Part shown: positions 5,407-11,514 of the stretch, in pieces
Position numbering within the stretch: the stretch's first letter is position 1
How the letters are laid out: each line of letters opens with the position of its first letter
NCBI GenBank assembly: GCA_043766165.1
Contig: JAYUIJ010000018.1
Location: 1-12,726 of the forward strand
Direction of reading: 5' to 3'
Source of the DNA: CAIJZX01 sp043766165
GTDB taxonomy: Bacteria; Patescibacteriota; Patescibacteriia; SBBC01; CAIJZX01
DNA length: 12,726 nucleotides
Notes under the pieces: generated by a model
The model's input: only the letters and a program-made list of their open reading frames with translations
Told to the model about the DNA's origin: nothing
Database searches by the model: none
Program-made: the position numbers and the translations under genes

Positions 5407-6894
5407 ATGCTCAAATACTATCTCTACGCTCGTAAATCAACAGACGAAGAAGATCGTCAAGTCTTGAGCATTGAGGCTCAATTGGTTGAATTGAAAGAAT
5501 TTGCCGCCAAAGAAAAACTTGAAATCGTCGCTTCCTTTCAGGAAGCAAAAACCGCCAAGGAACCGGGCCGAATCATATTCGGCCAAATGCTTGATAGGAT
5601 CGAGAAAGGTGAAGCGGACGGAATTATTGCTTGGCACCCCGATAGATTGGCACGCAATTCCGTTGATGGTGGCCGGATAATTCACCTTGTTGATCGTGGA
5701 CTTCTTAAGGGTATGAAGTTCCCGACGTTTTGGTTTGAACCAACACCGCAAGGTTTGTTCATGATGAATATCGCGTTTGGACAATCTAAGTACTTCGTAG
5801 ACAATCTACGCGAAAACGTAAAACGCGGATTTCGTCAGAAACTTCGTCGCGGCGAGTGGCCGGGATGGGCACCACCGGGATACGTCAACGACCGAATCAA
5901 TAAAGTTATTTTAGTAGACCAAAAAACAGGTAAACTCGTCCACAAACTGTTTGAACTCTACGCCACCAGCGATTATGGCCTCCACGACCTTAGTGTCACC
6001 ATGAACGACGTGGGGCTTCGTAATCGAAGCGGTCAGCCACTCGCCGGAAGTACGATTGAAAAGATGTTACGAAATCCGTTTTACGTTGGGTTACTCCGTT
6101 GGAGTGGTGAATTATATCCGGCCAAACACGAACCGTTAGTTTCTAAGAAACTTTTTGATGAGTGCCAAGAAGTCATACTGCGCCGCGGCAAGCCACAGAA
6201 GAAACATAAACAGCCGTTTTCTTTTACTGGATTAATGAAGTGCGGATCCTGTTGCGGATATATCACTGCCGAACGACAAAAAGGTCACGTATATTATCGC
6301 TGTACAAAAAAGAAAGGGTTTTGCGAGGAAAAATATATACGCGAAGAATCCTTGGTTATGGAACTCCAGAGATTTATCACATCGTTCGCTCTGCCTGATG
6401 ATTGGGCCGATAATATGCTCCATCAGTTAGAAACCGACAAAGTTGAGAACGAAAAGAAAACGGCTGATGTTTTGGCGAAATCACAAGTTGACGCGAAAGC
6501 AATCGACGTAAAGCTAGATCGACTCCTCGATGCTCATTTAGAAGGCGTATTGGCTCGTATAGAGTATGTCACGAAGAAAGACCGATTGCTTTCCGATAAG
6601 ATCACTTTGGATCAACGGATTACTGAAATTGACCGTGTGGGTTCAGATTGGCTCGAACCGATGAAAAAGTTTCTTTTGGACAATAAACAAGCCAAAACGG
6701 TGGCTTGCCGTGGCGACCACTCGGAATTGCGTGCATTTGTGAAAAATATCGGCTCGAACTTTCTTTTGAAAGGGAAAACCCTCGGCGGTGTAGCGAAAAT
6801 CGGTTGGTCTGCGGCGCGTGATTTTCGCACCTTTCCGAATTGGTACCGCCGGTCGGAGTCGAACCGACAAGCCCTTACGGGCAAGGGATTTTAA
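5407..6894 (+). CDS. Large serine recombinase (resolvase/invertase family)
   Basis: This 495-residue protein has the order of a large serine recombinase: catalytic resolvase domain (1-150) with Ser11 in LYARKS and ADGIIAWHPDRLARN (70-84); recombinase DNA-binding domain with PPGYV and STIEKMLRNPFYVGLL (215-230); zinc ribbon with C279, C282 or C283, C299 and C306; then a charged, probably coiled-coil helix (340-415). Start ATG 5407 puts MLKYYLYARKS at the expected N-terminus; the open frame continues upstream only through repeat DNA. No strong ribosome binding site is seen. Residues 30-42, 48-54, 445-454 and 456-480 are encoded by modules that recur outside the gene. The last 15 residues are read antisense through tRNA-Leu, so the native C-terminus may have been replaced. 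It is the likely agent that moved the surrounding blocks; target sites are unproven. Confidence 0.92.
   Translation: MLKYYLYARKSTDEEDRQVLSIEAQLVELKEFAAKEKLEIVASFQEAKTAKEPGRIIFGQMLDRIEKGEADGIIAWHPDRLARNSVDGGRIIHLVDRGLLKGMKFPTFWFEPTPQGLFMMNIAFGQSKYFVDNLRENVKRGFRQKLRRGEWPGWAPPGYVNDRINKVILVDQKTGKLVHKLFELYATSDYGLHDLSVTMNDVGLRNRSGQPLAGSTIEKMLRNPFYVGLLRWSGELYPAKHEPLVSKKLFDECQEVILRRGKPQKKHKQPFSFTGLMKCGSCCGYITAERQKGHVYYRCTKKKGFCEEKYIREESLVMELQRFITSFALPDDWADNMLHQLETDKVENEKKTADVLAKSQVDAKAIDVKLDRLLDAHLEGVLARIEYVTKKDRLLSDKITLDQRITEIDRVGSDWLEPMKKFLLDNKQAKTVACRGDHSELRAFVKNIGSNFLLKGKTLGGVAKIGWSAARDFRTFPNWYRRSESNRQALTGKGF
5494..5566 (+). repeat. Modules A and B in recombinase coding sequence, joined by a hairpin
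   Basis: Module A (5494-5530) and module B (5546-5566) are separated only by a hairpin, GCTTCCT-TTC-AGGAAGC (5530-5546). In the cargo blocks A lies at one end and B at the other, so this A-hairpin-B stretch has the layout expected of an undivided parental sequence. Confidence 0.8.
6739..6846 (+). repeat. Modules C and D contiguous at the recombinase 3' end
   Basis: Module C (6739-6768) runs straight into module D (6769-6846). Exact inverted copies are at 5137-5166 and 5273-5350, in swapped relative order. D ends at the CCA end of the tRNA-Leu gene on the opposite strand. Confidence 0.9.
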
Positions 6895-6926
6895 GTCCCT
6901 CGTGTATACCATTCCACCACGGCGGC
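6841..6926 (-). tRNA. tRNA-Leu (anticodon UAA)
   Basis: On the minus strand this folds as a complete 86-base type II tRNA: acceptor GCCGCCG with CGGCGGT, D arm region tggtggaatggtatacacg, anticodon loop CUUAAAA (anticodon UAA) on a 5-bp stem AGGGA/TCCCT, a long variable arm (ttgcccgtaagggctt) and T arm GTCGG-TTCGACT-CCGAC, with CCA encoded. It is last in a Cys-Gly-Leu cluster. Its 3' end is the junction with module D, and the recombinase frame runs antisense into it as far as 6894. Confidence 0.96.
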
Positions 6927-6941
6927 ATAAGTTGAATTTTT

Positions 6942-7016
6942 TGGAGCGGGCGACCGGGATCGAACCGGCGACCTCTTCCTTGGCAAGGAAGCGTTCTACC
7001 ACTGAACTACACCCGC
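6942..7016 (-). tRNA. tRNA-Gly (anticodon GCC)
   Basis: The minus strand folds as a standard tRNA: acceptor GCGGGTG with CGCCCGC, D arm with TTCAGTGGTAGAA, anticodon stem CTTCC/GGAAG around loop UUGCCAA (anticodon GCC), and a T arm with the GGTTCGATCCC core. CCA is encoded. It lies 15 bases upstream of tRNA-Leu. Confidence 0.96.
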
Positions 7017-7032
7017 AAGTGTAAAATATCTT

Positions 7033-7107
<75 letters not shown>

Positions 7108-7128
7108 ATACTCCTGGTTGGCCGGCAT

Positions 7129-7157
7129 ACTGTACCATACCAATTCTCACATTTCAA
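7129..7157 (-). promoter_or_regulatory. Promoter of the tRNA cluster
   Basis: On the minus strand TTGAAA (7157-7152), 17 bases, TACAGT (7134-7129) would start transcription about 15 bases before the tRNA-Cys gene. Its -35 box is one arm of the palindrome TTTCAAG-ttacc-CTTGAAA (7152-7170) shared with the divergent glycosidase promoter. Confidence 0.55.
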
Positions 7158-7164
7158 GTTACCC

Positions 7165-7193
7165 TTGAAATATGTCCGAGACTGGTGTACACT
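7165..7193 (+). promoter_or_regulatory. Promoter of the GH18 gene
   Basis: TTGAAA (7165-7170), 17 bases, TACACT (7188-7193). The chosen ATG (7202) is only eight bases after the -10 box, so the transcript would begin at or next to the start codon. No Shine-Dalgarno site precedes it, in keeping with a leaderless mRNA. Confidence 0.55.
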
Positions 7194-7201
7194 ACGAAAT
7201 C

Positions 7202-8830
7202 ATGAAAACAAAGAAGCCATCGCGACGATATCTGCCGGCAAGTACAGTCTTGTGCCTGGTTCTTAGTGTAGCTGGTCTATTGTTATCTAGCCAGCGAGCT
7301 GTTCATGCTTCACTAGCAAAAAAGGTAATCGGCAATCTTGTCACCTGGGATCAGGCACGGGGTTTTCAAGATATCCAATCGAATATTGACGCGTTGTCTG
7401 AGGTCACGGCTCAGTGGTACACGATCACCACGACCGGGGGTGTTGTGCCGTATCGTGACGGAAATGGTAGTCCGTATGTTGATCCCGCGATTGTCAGCTA
7501 TCTCCATAACCACCAGGTTCCCATCACTGTGGGCGTACAAAATATTGTGAATGGCGTCTGGGACGGGAACACAGTCAGCCAAATACTGAATAACACTACC
7601 AGCCGATCCACGCATGTGAATAATATCGTGGCCATGGTTGTCGCCAACGGATATGACGGCGTCGATCTTGATTACGAAAATCTACTGGCAGCAAACCGTA
7701 GTATATTCTCGCAGTTCATTACCGAGCTCGCCCTCGCTCTCCACCAGCAAAATAAAACGCTCTCCGTCGATGTAGTAGCCAAAACTGCTGAACCTGGCAC
7801 ATGGTCGACCCCGCAAGCGCAAGACTGGTCAAGTATCGGCGCGGCCGCCGACCAAATGCGCATCATGATATACGGATACTCCTGGAGCACCTCCCTCCCC
7901 GGATCAGTGGCGCCGATCAATTGGGTGAATGATGTCTTGGCATTTGCCAAAACTGTTGTGCCATCAGCCAAAATTATCCATGGCATTCCCGCCTATGGGA
8001 TTGACTGGCCCTCACGAGCAGCCGGGACGGAGTACATGTGGGACACGTTGTCGACTCTCGCCACCAACAACCACGCGTCTGTCCAATGGGACAGCGTCAG
8101 TAAGTCACCCTGGTTTCAATACACATCATCGGGGAATCTCCATACGATCTGGTTCGAAAATGCGCAAAGTACCGACGCAAAACTTGCCGCAACCAACCAA
8201 CATGACGTCGGCGGAATATTTCTCTGGCGTTTGGGTGGTGAAGATCCGGCTATCTGGCCGATCGTTCGGAATCGGTTTGGTACTGGTGCGGTACCGCTAC
8301 CGAGTGTCGACATCCGAGCTAACGGTTCTACTGGTCCAATTACTATTCCTTATGCTACGGCAGCAATCATTTCCTGGACATCAGCAAATGCCAGCAGCTG
8401 TGATATTTCCCCCACTGGCTGGTCGGGGGTCACGAACAATGGAATGTCGACCGGGAACCTGACAACGTCACTCACCTATACCGCAACTTGTCACAATGCA
8501 ACTGGAGATACAAGTGATAGTGTCAGTGTGGATGTGGCCGCCCAACCAGCTACCGACACGCAAGCACCCATGGTCACGATCACCCAGCCAGTGACCGGTA
8601 CTGCCGTCACAAAGAAAATCAGCATTGTGGCTACGGCAACAGATAACGTACGCGTCACGAAGGTCATCTTCTTTGTAGATGCTGTGGCTGTCGCCACTGA
8701 TACCGTTGCGCCATATAGCGTTGGAGTTAGTACCGGTAGTTGGCAATCTGGGCCGCACGTGATTACGGCCGTCGCATACGACGCTGCCGGGAACGCAGGA
8801 ATCGCTGAGGTCACGGTCAATAAACGATAG
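7202..8830 (+). CDS. Secreted glycoside hydrolase family 18 protein with Ig-like tail
   Basis: From ATG 7202 the protein has 542 residues. An ATG ten codons earlier overlaps the promoter and would spoil the signal peptide, which has a basic start (MKTKKPSRRY), a hydrophobic core (13-30) and a likely cut after VHA (residue 36). Residues 40-365 form a GH18 barrel with an intact catalytic motif DGVDLDYE (152-159); the family acts on chitin-like or peptidoglycan-type N-acetylglucosamine polymers, and the YaaH-like subgroup cleaves cell-wall glycan. Strands such as MIYGYSW and GGIFLWRLGGED fit the barrel end. Two Ig-like domains follow (about 375-455, with two cysteines, and 460-542, with DTQAPMVTITQP), probably for surface attachment. 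It shares a back-to-back promoter with the tRNA cluster. Likely role: envelope remodelling or attack on neighbouring cell walls; substrate not determined. Confidence 0.88.
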   Translation: MKTKKPSRRYLPASTVLCLVLSVAGLLLSSQRAVHASLAKKVIGNLVTWDQARGFQDIQSNIDALSEVTAQWYTITTTGGVVPYRDGNGSPYVDPAIVSYLHNHQVPITVGVQNIVNGVWDGNTVSQILNNTTSRSTHVNNIVAMVVANGYDGVDLDYENLLAANRSIFSQFITELALALHQQNKTLSVDVVAKTAEPGTWSTPQAQDWSSIGAAADQMRIMIYGYSWSTSLPGSVAPINWVNDVLAFAKTVVPSAKIIHGIPAYGIDWPSRAAGTEYMWDTLSTLATNNHASVQWDSVSKSPWFQYTSSGNLHTIWFENAQSTDAKLAATNQHDVGGIFLWRLGGEDPAIWPIVRNRFGTGAVPLPSVDIRANGSTGPITIPYATAAIISWTSANASSCDISPTGWSGVTNNGMSTGNLTTSLTYTATCHNATGDTSDSVSVDVAAQPATDTQAPMVTITQPVTGTAVTKKISIVATATDNVRVTKVIFFVDAVAVATDTVAPYSVGVSTGSWQSGPHVITAVAYDAAGNAGIAEVTVNKR

Positions 8831-8841
8831 GGCCGGACAGC

Positions 8842-9380
8842 CTAGTTCACTGTAGCTCTACTACCTGGCGGCGGTAATTTTTTTAGAACCAATGGAATCT
8901 TTTTAAAATCGTAGAGCAACGTTCGTCGCATGCTGCCCTTATGCAACGCGGCCGCTGGATGATAGAGTGGTAAGACGACATGATTTTGACCCGCTTCTGT
9001 TGACGGTGAATCTGACTGATATTGAAAGCTGCTGGAAAGAAGCAGCTCATTGAATGGCGACCCTAGGTTCAGATCAGTTTTTGATCCTATCAATTTAATG
9101 TGCTTCCACAAAAATAAATCCGTGCAGCGTACTATTTCATCTAGCACTTGATTATGATTCTCAGGCGTCCGACATGTGAGTATATTGATCACAAACACAT
9201 CAGCTCTTTTTTTCCAATCGCCGCCAAAACCTCACTCAGAAAATTTCTGGAAGCACCAACAAATGGATATCTGATTTCATTTACTTTTCACCGTGACCCA
9301 TCACCAATGAAAAGAATATCGCTAGCTAGGTTTCCGTCACCAGGAGCTGCAATCAAACAGCCGATAGCTAAAGGACAAGC
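8842..9380 (-). pseudogene. Broken family 4 uracil-DNA glycosylase
   Basis: Family 4 UDGs are iron-sulfur enzymes that remove uracil from DNA. On the minus strand the remnants appear in order: CPLAIG and ILFIGDG near the start, RYPFVGASRNFLSEVLAAIG, then VINILTCRTPENH, EIVRCTDLFLWKHIKLIG, and VLPLYHPAAALHKGSMRRTLL with the HPA-type active-site motif, ending at a TAG (8844-8842). Three lesions are visible: a TGA in frame at 9290-9288 right after IGDGSR, a frameshift at or near a run of seven T (9207-9213), and loss of the N-terminus, where the sequence changes near 9380 into a tRNA-Leu-like stretch on the other strand. All four cluster-type cysteines survive. Several independent lesions argue against a single sequencing error. 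It is probably dead. Confidence 0.8.
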
Positions 9381-9479
9381 ATAGTGGAATGGTATACACA
9401 CGACACTTAAAATGTCGTGCCCTATGGGCTTGTCGGTTTGATGGAGTTTATCCGCCCGCAGGCGGAACCGGCGGTACCA
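9377..9479 (+). pseudogene. Degraded tRNA-Leu(UAA)-like sequence
   Basis: Compared with the intact tRNA-Leu at 6841-6926, this stretch keeps tggaatggtatacac (D arm), the anticodon loop CTTAAAA, gggcttgtcggtt (variable arm into T arm) and the 3' end ccggcggtacca with CCA. The anticodon stem has changed on both sides and still pairs (ACGACA/TGTCGT). The 5' acceptor strand no longer matches the 3' strand and coincides with the broken UDG coding sequence; about 20 extra bases interrupt the T arm. It is unlikely to work as a tRNA. Its 3' end is the left boundary of block 3. Confidence 0.7.
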
Positions 9480-9774
9480 AAAGATTTGACTCGAACTATT
9501 TCGAATCAGATTTTTTGCTTTTCGTTCGGTCACGTCTTTTTAAAAACCGCCAAGGAACCGGGGGAAATACGTCGTGGTGGACTTTGTCGAATCCACCGGC
9601 TCGCCTGTCCCGCACCCGAAGCGTACAGAGTGGCGCCGGGAACTTTCTTTTGGGCGCCTGCCCCGCATTTGACACGAAGCGACATACTGCGGGGAACGGG
9701 GGCTTTTCTCTCTAAGTCCACTTTGGACTACTCCATTACGGACTATAGCATGGGTTTATCCACTATACAAACCT
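9480..9774 (+). repeat. Hairpin-rich left end of block 3, no gene
   Basis: I see no credible gene in these 295 bases. They hold module B (9542-9561) and a series of hairpins: GGTGGA/TCCACC (9576-9597), GGCGCC/GGCGCC (9632-9658, with the module C fragment in its loop), CCCCGC/GCGGGG (9661-9694) and AGTCCA-ctt-TGGACT (9715-9729). Relative to the 5116-5186 version, modules B-C-E are in the same order but interrupted by these stems. A weak TATACA box (9765-9770) lies five bases before the XRE start codon. Confidence 0.65.
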
Positions 9775-9996
9775 ATGAAAAGCGATATATACTCAAGAGA
9801 GCACGGACGCCTTATCCAGCGACTTATAGATGCTCGTAAAGAGGCGGGATTGAATCAGATCGAGGCTGCAAAACGTCTTGGTAGGTCACAATCGTATATT
9901 TCAAAAATAGAAGTTGGTCAAAGGAAAATCGACGTAATCGAATTAAAGAAAATTGCAAAAGTTTATAAGAAGTCAGCCTCCTATTTCTTAACCTAG
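9775..9996 (+). CDS. XRE-family helix-turn-helix regulator, block 3
   Basis: The 73-residue protein is one Cro/C1-type HTH domain: RLIDARKEAGLNQIEAAKRLGRSQSYISKIEVGQ, with recognition helix SQSYISKIE, followed by VIELKKIAKVYKKSASYF. It matches the block 1 regulator in design (AKRLG, ISK-(L/I)-E-x-GQR, (L/I)-x-K-(I/V)-Y) but not closely enough to be a recent copy. It is the first gene of a four-gene run and ends six bases before the next. A TATACA box lies five bases upstream of its ATG, so the mRNA may be leaderless. Repeated GGACTA (9725-9730, 9740-9745) and the small palindrome at 9715-9729 are candidate operator parts. It probably represses its own operon. Confidence 0.87.
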   Translation: MKSDIYSREHGRLIQRLIDARKEAGLNQIEAAKRLGRSQSYISKIEVGQRKIDVIELKKIAKVYKKSASYFLT

Positions 9997-10002
9997 AACA
10001 AT

Positions 10003-11151
10003 ATGTTTTGCCCCCATTGCAGTAAGCCCAATAAAGAAGGTGGGAAGTTTTGTGTTCACTGTGGCAAGTCACTAAGCAAAGAGAAGCAACTTTCTGCCGC
10101 AACTTCTGTTCCAGCATCACAGTCAGTGGCTCCTCAGCCTCTTGATCCAAAAAGAATTGAGAAGTGGAAAAAAAGTATAAAAAATGCTGGACTGTCCGCA
10201 TCTGCTTTTGGCTGGTTACAAATTATTGTTGGTTCAGCCTTATTTGCTTGGTATATTCTAGACAAAAACTTCGCTGAATCAGGACTTGCTGGAAAAATTG
10301 ATGGCTCGGGGTTTGTGTTAATCGTCTTTTCGGCGACTGTGTTTATTTTGCTGGGTAATCGTATAAAGACACTGAAAGACCCTCAAACAGGCAGATACCT
10401 TTATATGCTTATAGGGCTTTCCATTGTGTTGGGTGTACTTGCTCTTACAAATGGTGGCTTCACTGGAATCATTTTTCTTTTATTGTTTATTGCTTTGATT
10501 TCGGGAGCTGGCGATATTGGGAAGTTAATGAAGCAGGAAAGCTTTAAATCCGAATTATCAAAGCCTCACCACAAGGTCACAACACCCTGGTGGATAGGGA
10601 TGACAATTGTTGCAATTATTGCTTTCTTTGCAGCAGCGCTTTACGCACCTGATCGGTCTATAACAAACACCAATACTAATAGCAGTGTCGCTACTAATAC
10701 TAATCAAGAGTCCTGGATAACCTTTGCTCCAGAACAAGGCGGTTTTTCTGCACTACTTCCCTCAGCGCCAGAATCATCTACTAACTCACAAAAGTTAGCC
10801 AATTCAGATGTGACTCTAACAACAGAATCCCATTCTGTTGGTAATGAATATTTTATCAATGTATTTCGCTATGTAGGCACAGCGGACTTCTCCAACCCGC
10901 AATCAAATCTAAAAAGCGTGCTGGATGGTACAGTTAAAGGTATCGATGGATCTATTCTCCAGTCCTCCTCACAGAAAATTATTTCTGGTAATCAGGCTCT
11001 AGAGTTTCAAATAAAGGCCAATACGGAGGTCATTCGTGGTGTTTTGATCGCTAGGGATCAAACGATATATGAGGCTTTCTATGATTATATAGAAGGACAA
11101 GAGGATATGGGAGCATATACAAAATTCATTAATGGCTTCTTACTAAAGTAA
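10003..11151 (+). CDS. Zinc-ribbon multi-pass membrane protein with outer domain
   Basis: I recognise only the architecture of this 382-residue protein. A treble-clef-like zinc ribbon opens it (C3, C6, C17, C20; CPHC and CVHC). After a Ser/Ala/Pro linker come about five hydrophobic segments (66-86, 103-118, 133-149, 153-169, 196-215), then an Asn/Thr-rich spacer (TNTNTN, 221-234) and a soluble domain (235-382) starting WITFAPEQGGFSALLP and ending YTKFINGFLL, a pattern seen in PsbP/DcrB-like lipoprotein domains (resemblance by eye only). With five passes the ribbon would be cytoplasmic and the last domain outside. It follows the XRE gene by six bases and its stop touches the next start. Such a protein could sense or report envelope state; function is not known. 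Confidence 0.75.
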   Translation: MFCPHCSKPNKEGGKFCVHCGKSLSKEKQLSAATSVPASQSVAPQPLDPKRIEKWKKSIKNAGLSASAFGWLQIIVGSALFAWYILDKNFAESGLAGKIDGSGFVLIVFSATVFILLGNRIKTLKDPQTGRYLYMLIGLSIVLGVLALTNGGFTGIIFLLLFIALISGAGDIGKLMKQESFKSELSKPHHKVTTPWWIGMTIVAIIAFFAAALYAPDRSITNTNTNSSVATNTNQESWITFAPEQGGFSALLPSAPESSTNSQKLANSDVTLTTESHSVGNEYFINVFRYVGTADFSNPQSNLKSVLDGTVKGIDGSILQSSSQKIISGNQALEFQIKANTEVIRGVLIARDQTIYEAFYDYIEGQEDMGAYTKFINGFLLK

Positions 11152-11493
11152 ATGTACTGTCCAAATTGTGGTAAAGAGCCGGGTAGTGGAAAGTTTTGTA
11201 GCCAATGTGGTTATAATATTTCAGGTGCCGTTCCAAATGTAAGGAAAGATTCAAAAATAAGTAAGCATCCTTGGCGCAAGACAAAAAAGTGGCGCATCAT
11301 GAAAGTTTGCTATTGGGTTGGAATGCCTATACTTGCCACAGCCCTTTGGCTTATTGGTAACGCCGCGTGCGGTACTTATTGTTATGACAGTTGGGGACCT
11401 GTAACATTTGCCCTAGTTCTACTTTTTATGGGTCCATTGTTCTTTCTTTTTCGATGGATTATTGGATATATCATAGGTCACGACCCTGAATAA
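11152..11493 (+). CDS. Small zinc-ribbon membrane protein
   Basis: This 113-residue protein starts with a zinc ribbon very like that of the preceding gene (C3, C6, C16, C19; CPNC and CSQC), has a basic middle (HPWRKTKKWR), and then two hydrophobic segments (about 51-73 and 83-108). The ATG follows the previous TAA with no gap, so translation is probably coupled. The two ribbon proteins may have come from one ancestor by duplication of the ribbon, with different membrane parts. A shared role at the membrane is likely; the partner or ligand is unknown. Confidence 0.75.
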   Translation: MYCPNCGKEPGSGKFCSQCGYNISGAVPNVRKDSKISKHPWRKTKKWRIMKVCYWVGMPILATALWLIGNAACGTYCYDSWGPVTFALVLLFMGPLFFLFRWIIGYIIGHDPE

Positions 11494-11497
11494 AGAG

Positions 11498-11514
11498 GAA
11501 TTTGCCGCCAAAGA
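11498..11514 (+). repeat. Fragment of module A inside block 3
   Basis: The 17 bases gaatttgccgccaaaga match the start of module A (recombinase 5497-5513; intergenic copies at 800-836 and 12344-12380). The fragment lies between the small zinc-ribbon gene and the next gene and supplies the candidate TTG start. With the full module A at 12344-12380 it makes a direct repeat around that gene. Confidence 0.7.

Larger units (their letters stand above)
5116..6846 (+). mobile_element. Block 2: serine recombinase unit beside tRNA-Leu
   Basis: The recombinase gene is enclosed by inverted repeats: module D at 5273-5350 versus 6769-6846 (78 bp) and module C at 5137-5166 versus 6739-6768 (30 bp). The right end coincides with the CCA end of tRNA-Leu(UAA), a classic integration position. 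Modules C and D are in swapped order on the two sides, so this is not a simple terminal inverted repeat; it looks rearranged or circularly permuted. The unit as an autonomous element is inferred. Confidence 0.55.

Noticed and set aside
7172..7201. Earlier ATG for the GH18 gene
   Set aside because: It lies between the -35 and -10 boxes of the likely promoter and would put acidic residues before the signal peptide.
9288..9290. TGA read as glycine (genetic code 25) to rescue the UDG gene
   Set aside because: All other long genes are free of in-frame TGA, the first gene probably ends with TGA, a frameshift would still remain, and the position is not a conserved glycine in the family.
9480..9774. 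CRISPR array
   Set aside because: The stems differ in sequence and spacing, and there are no regular direct repeats or cas genes anywhere in the window.
9389..9839. Plus-strand open frames across the tRNA-like relic and hairpin region
   Set aside because: They run through tRNA-derived and hairpin DNA, show no recognisable domain, and the XRE gene begins in another frame.
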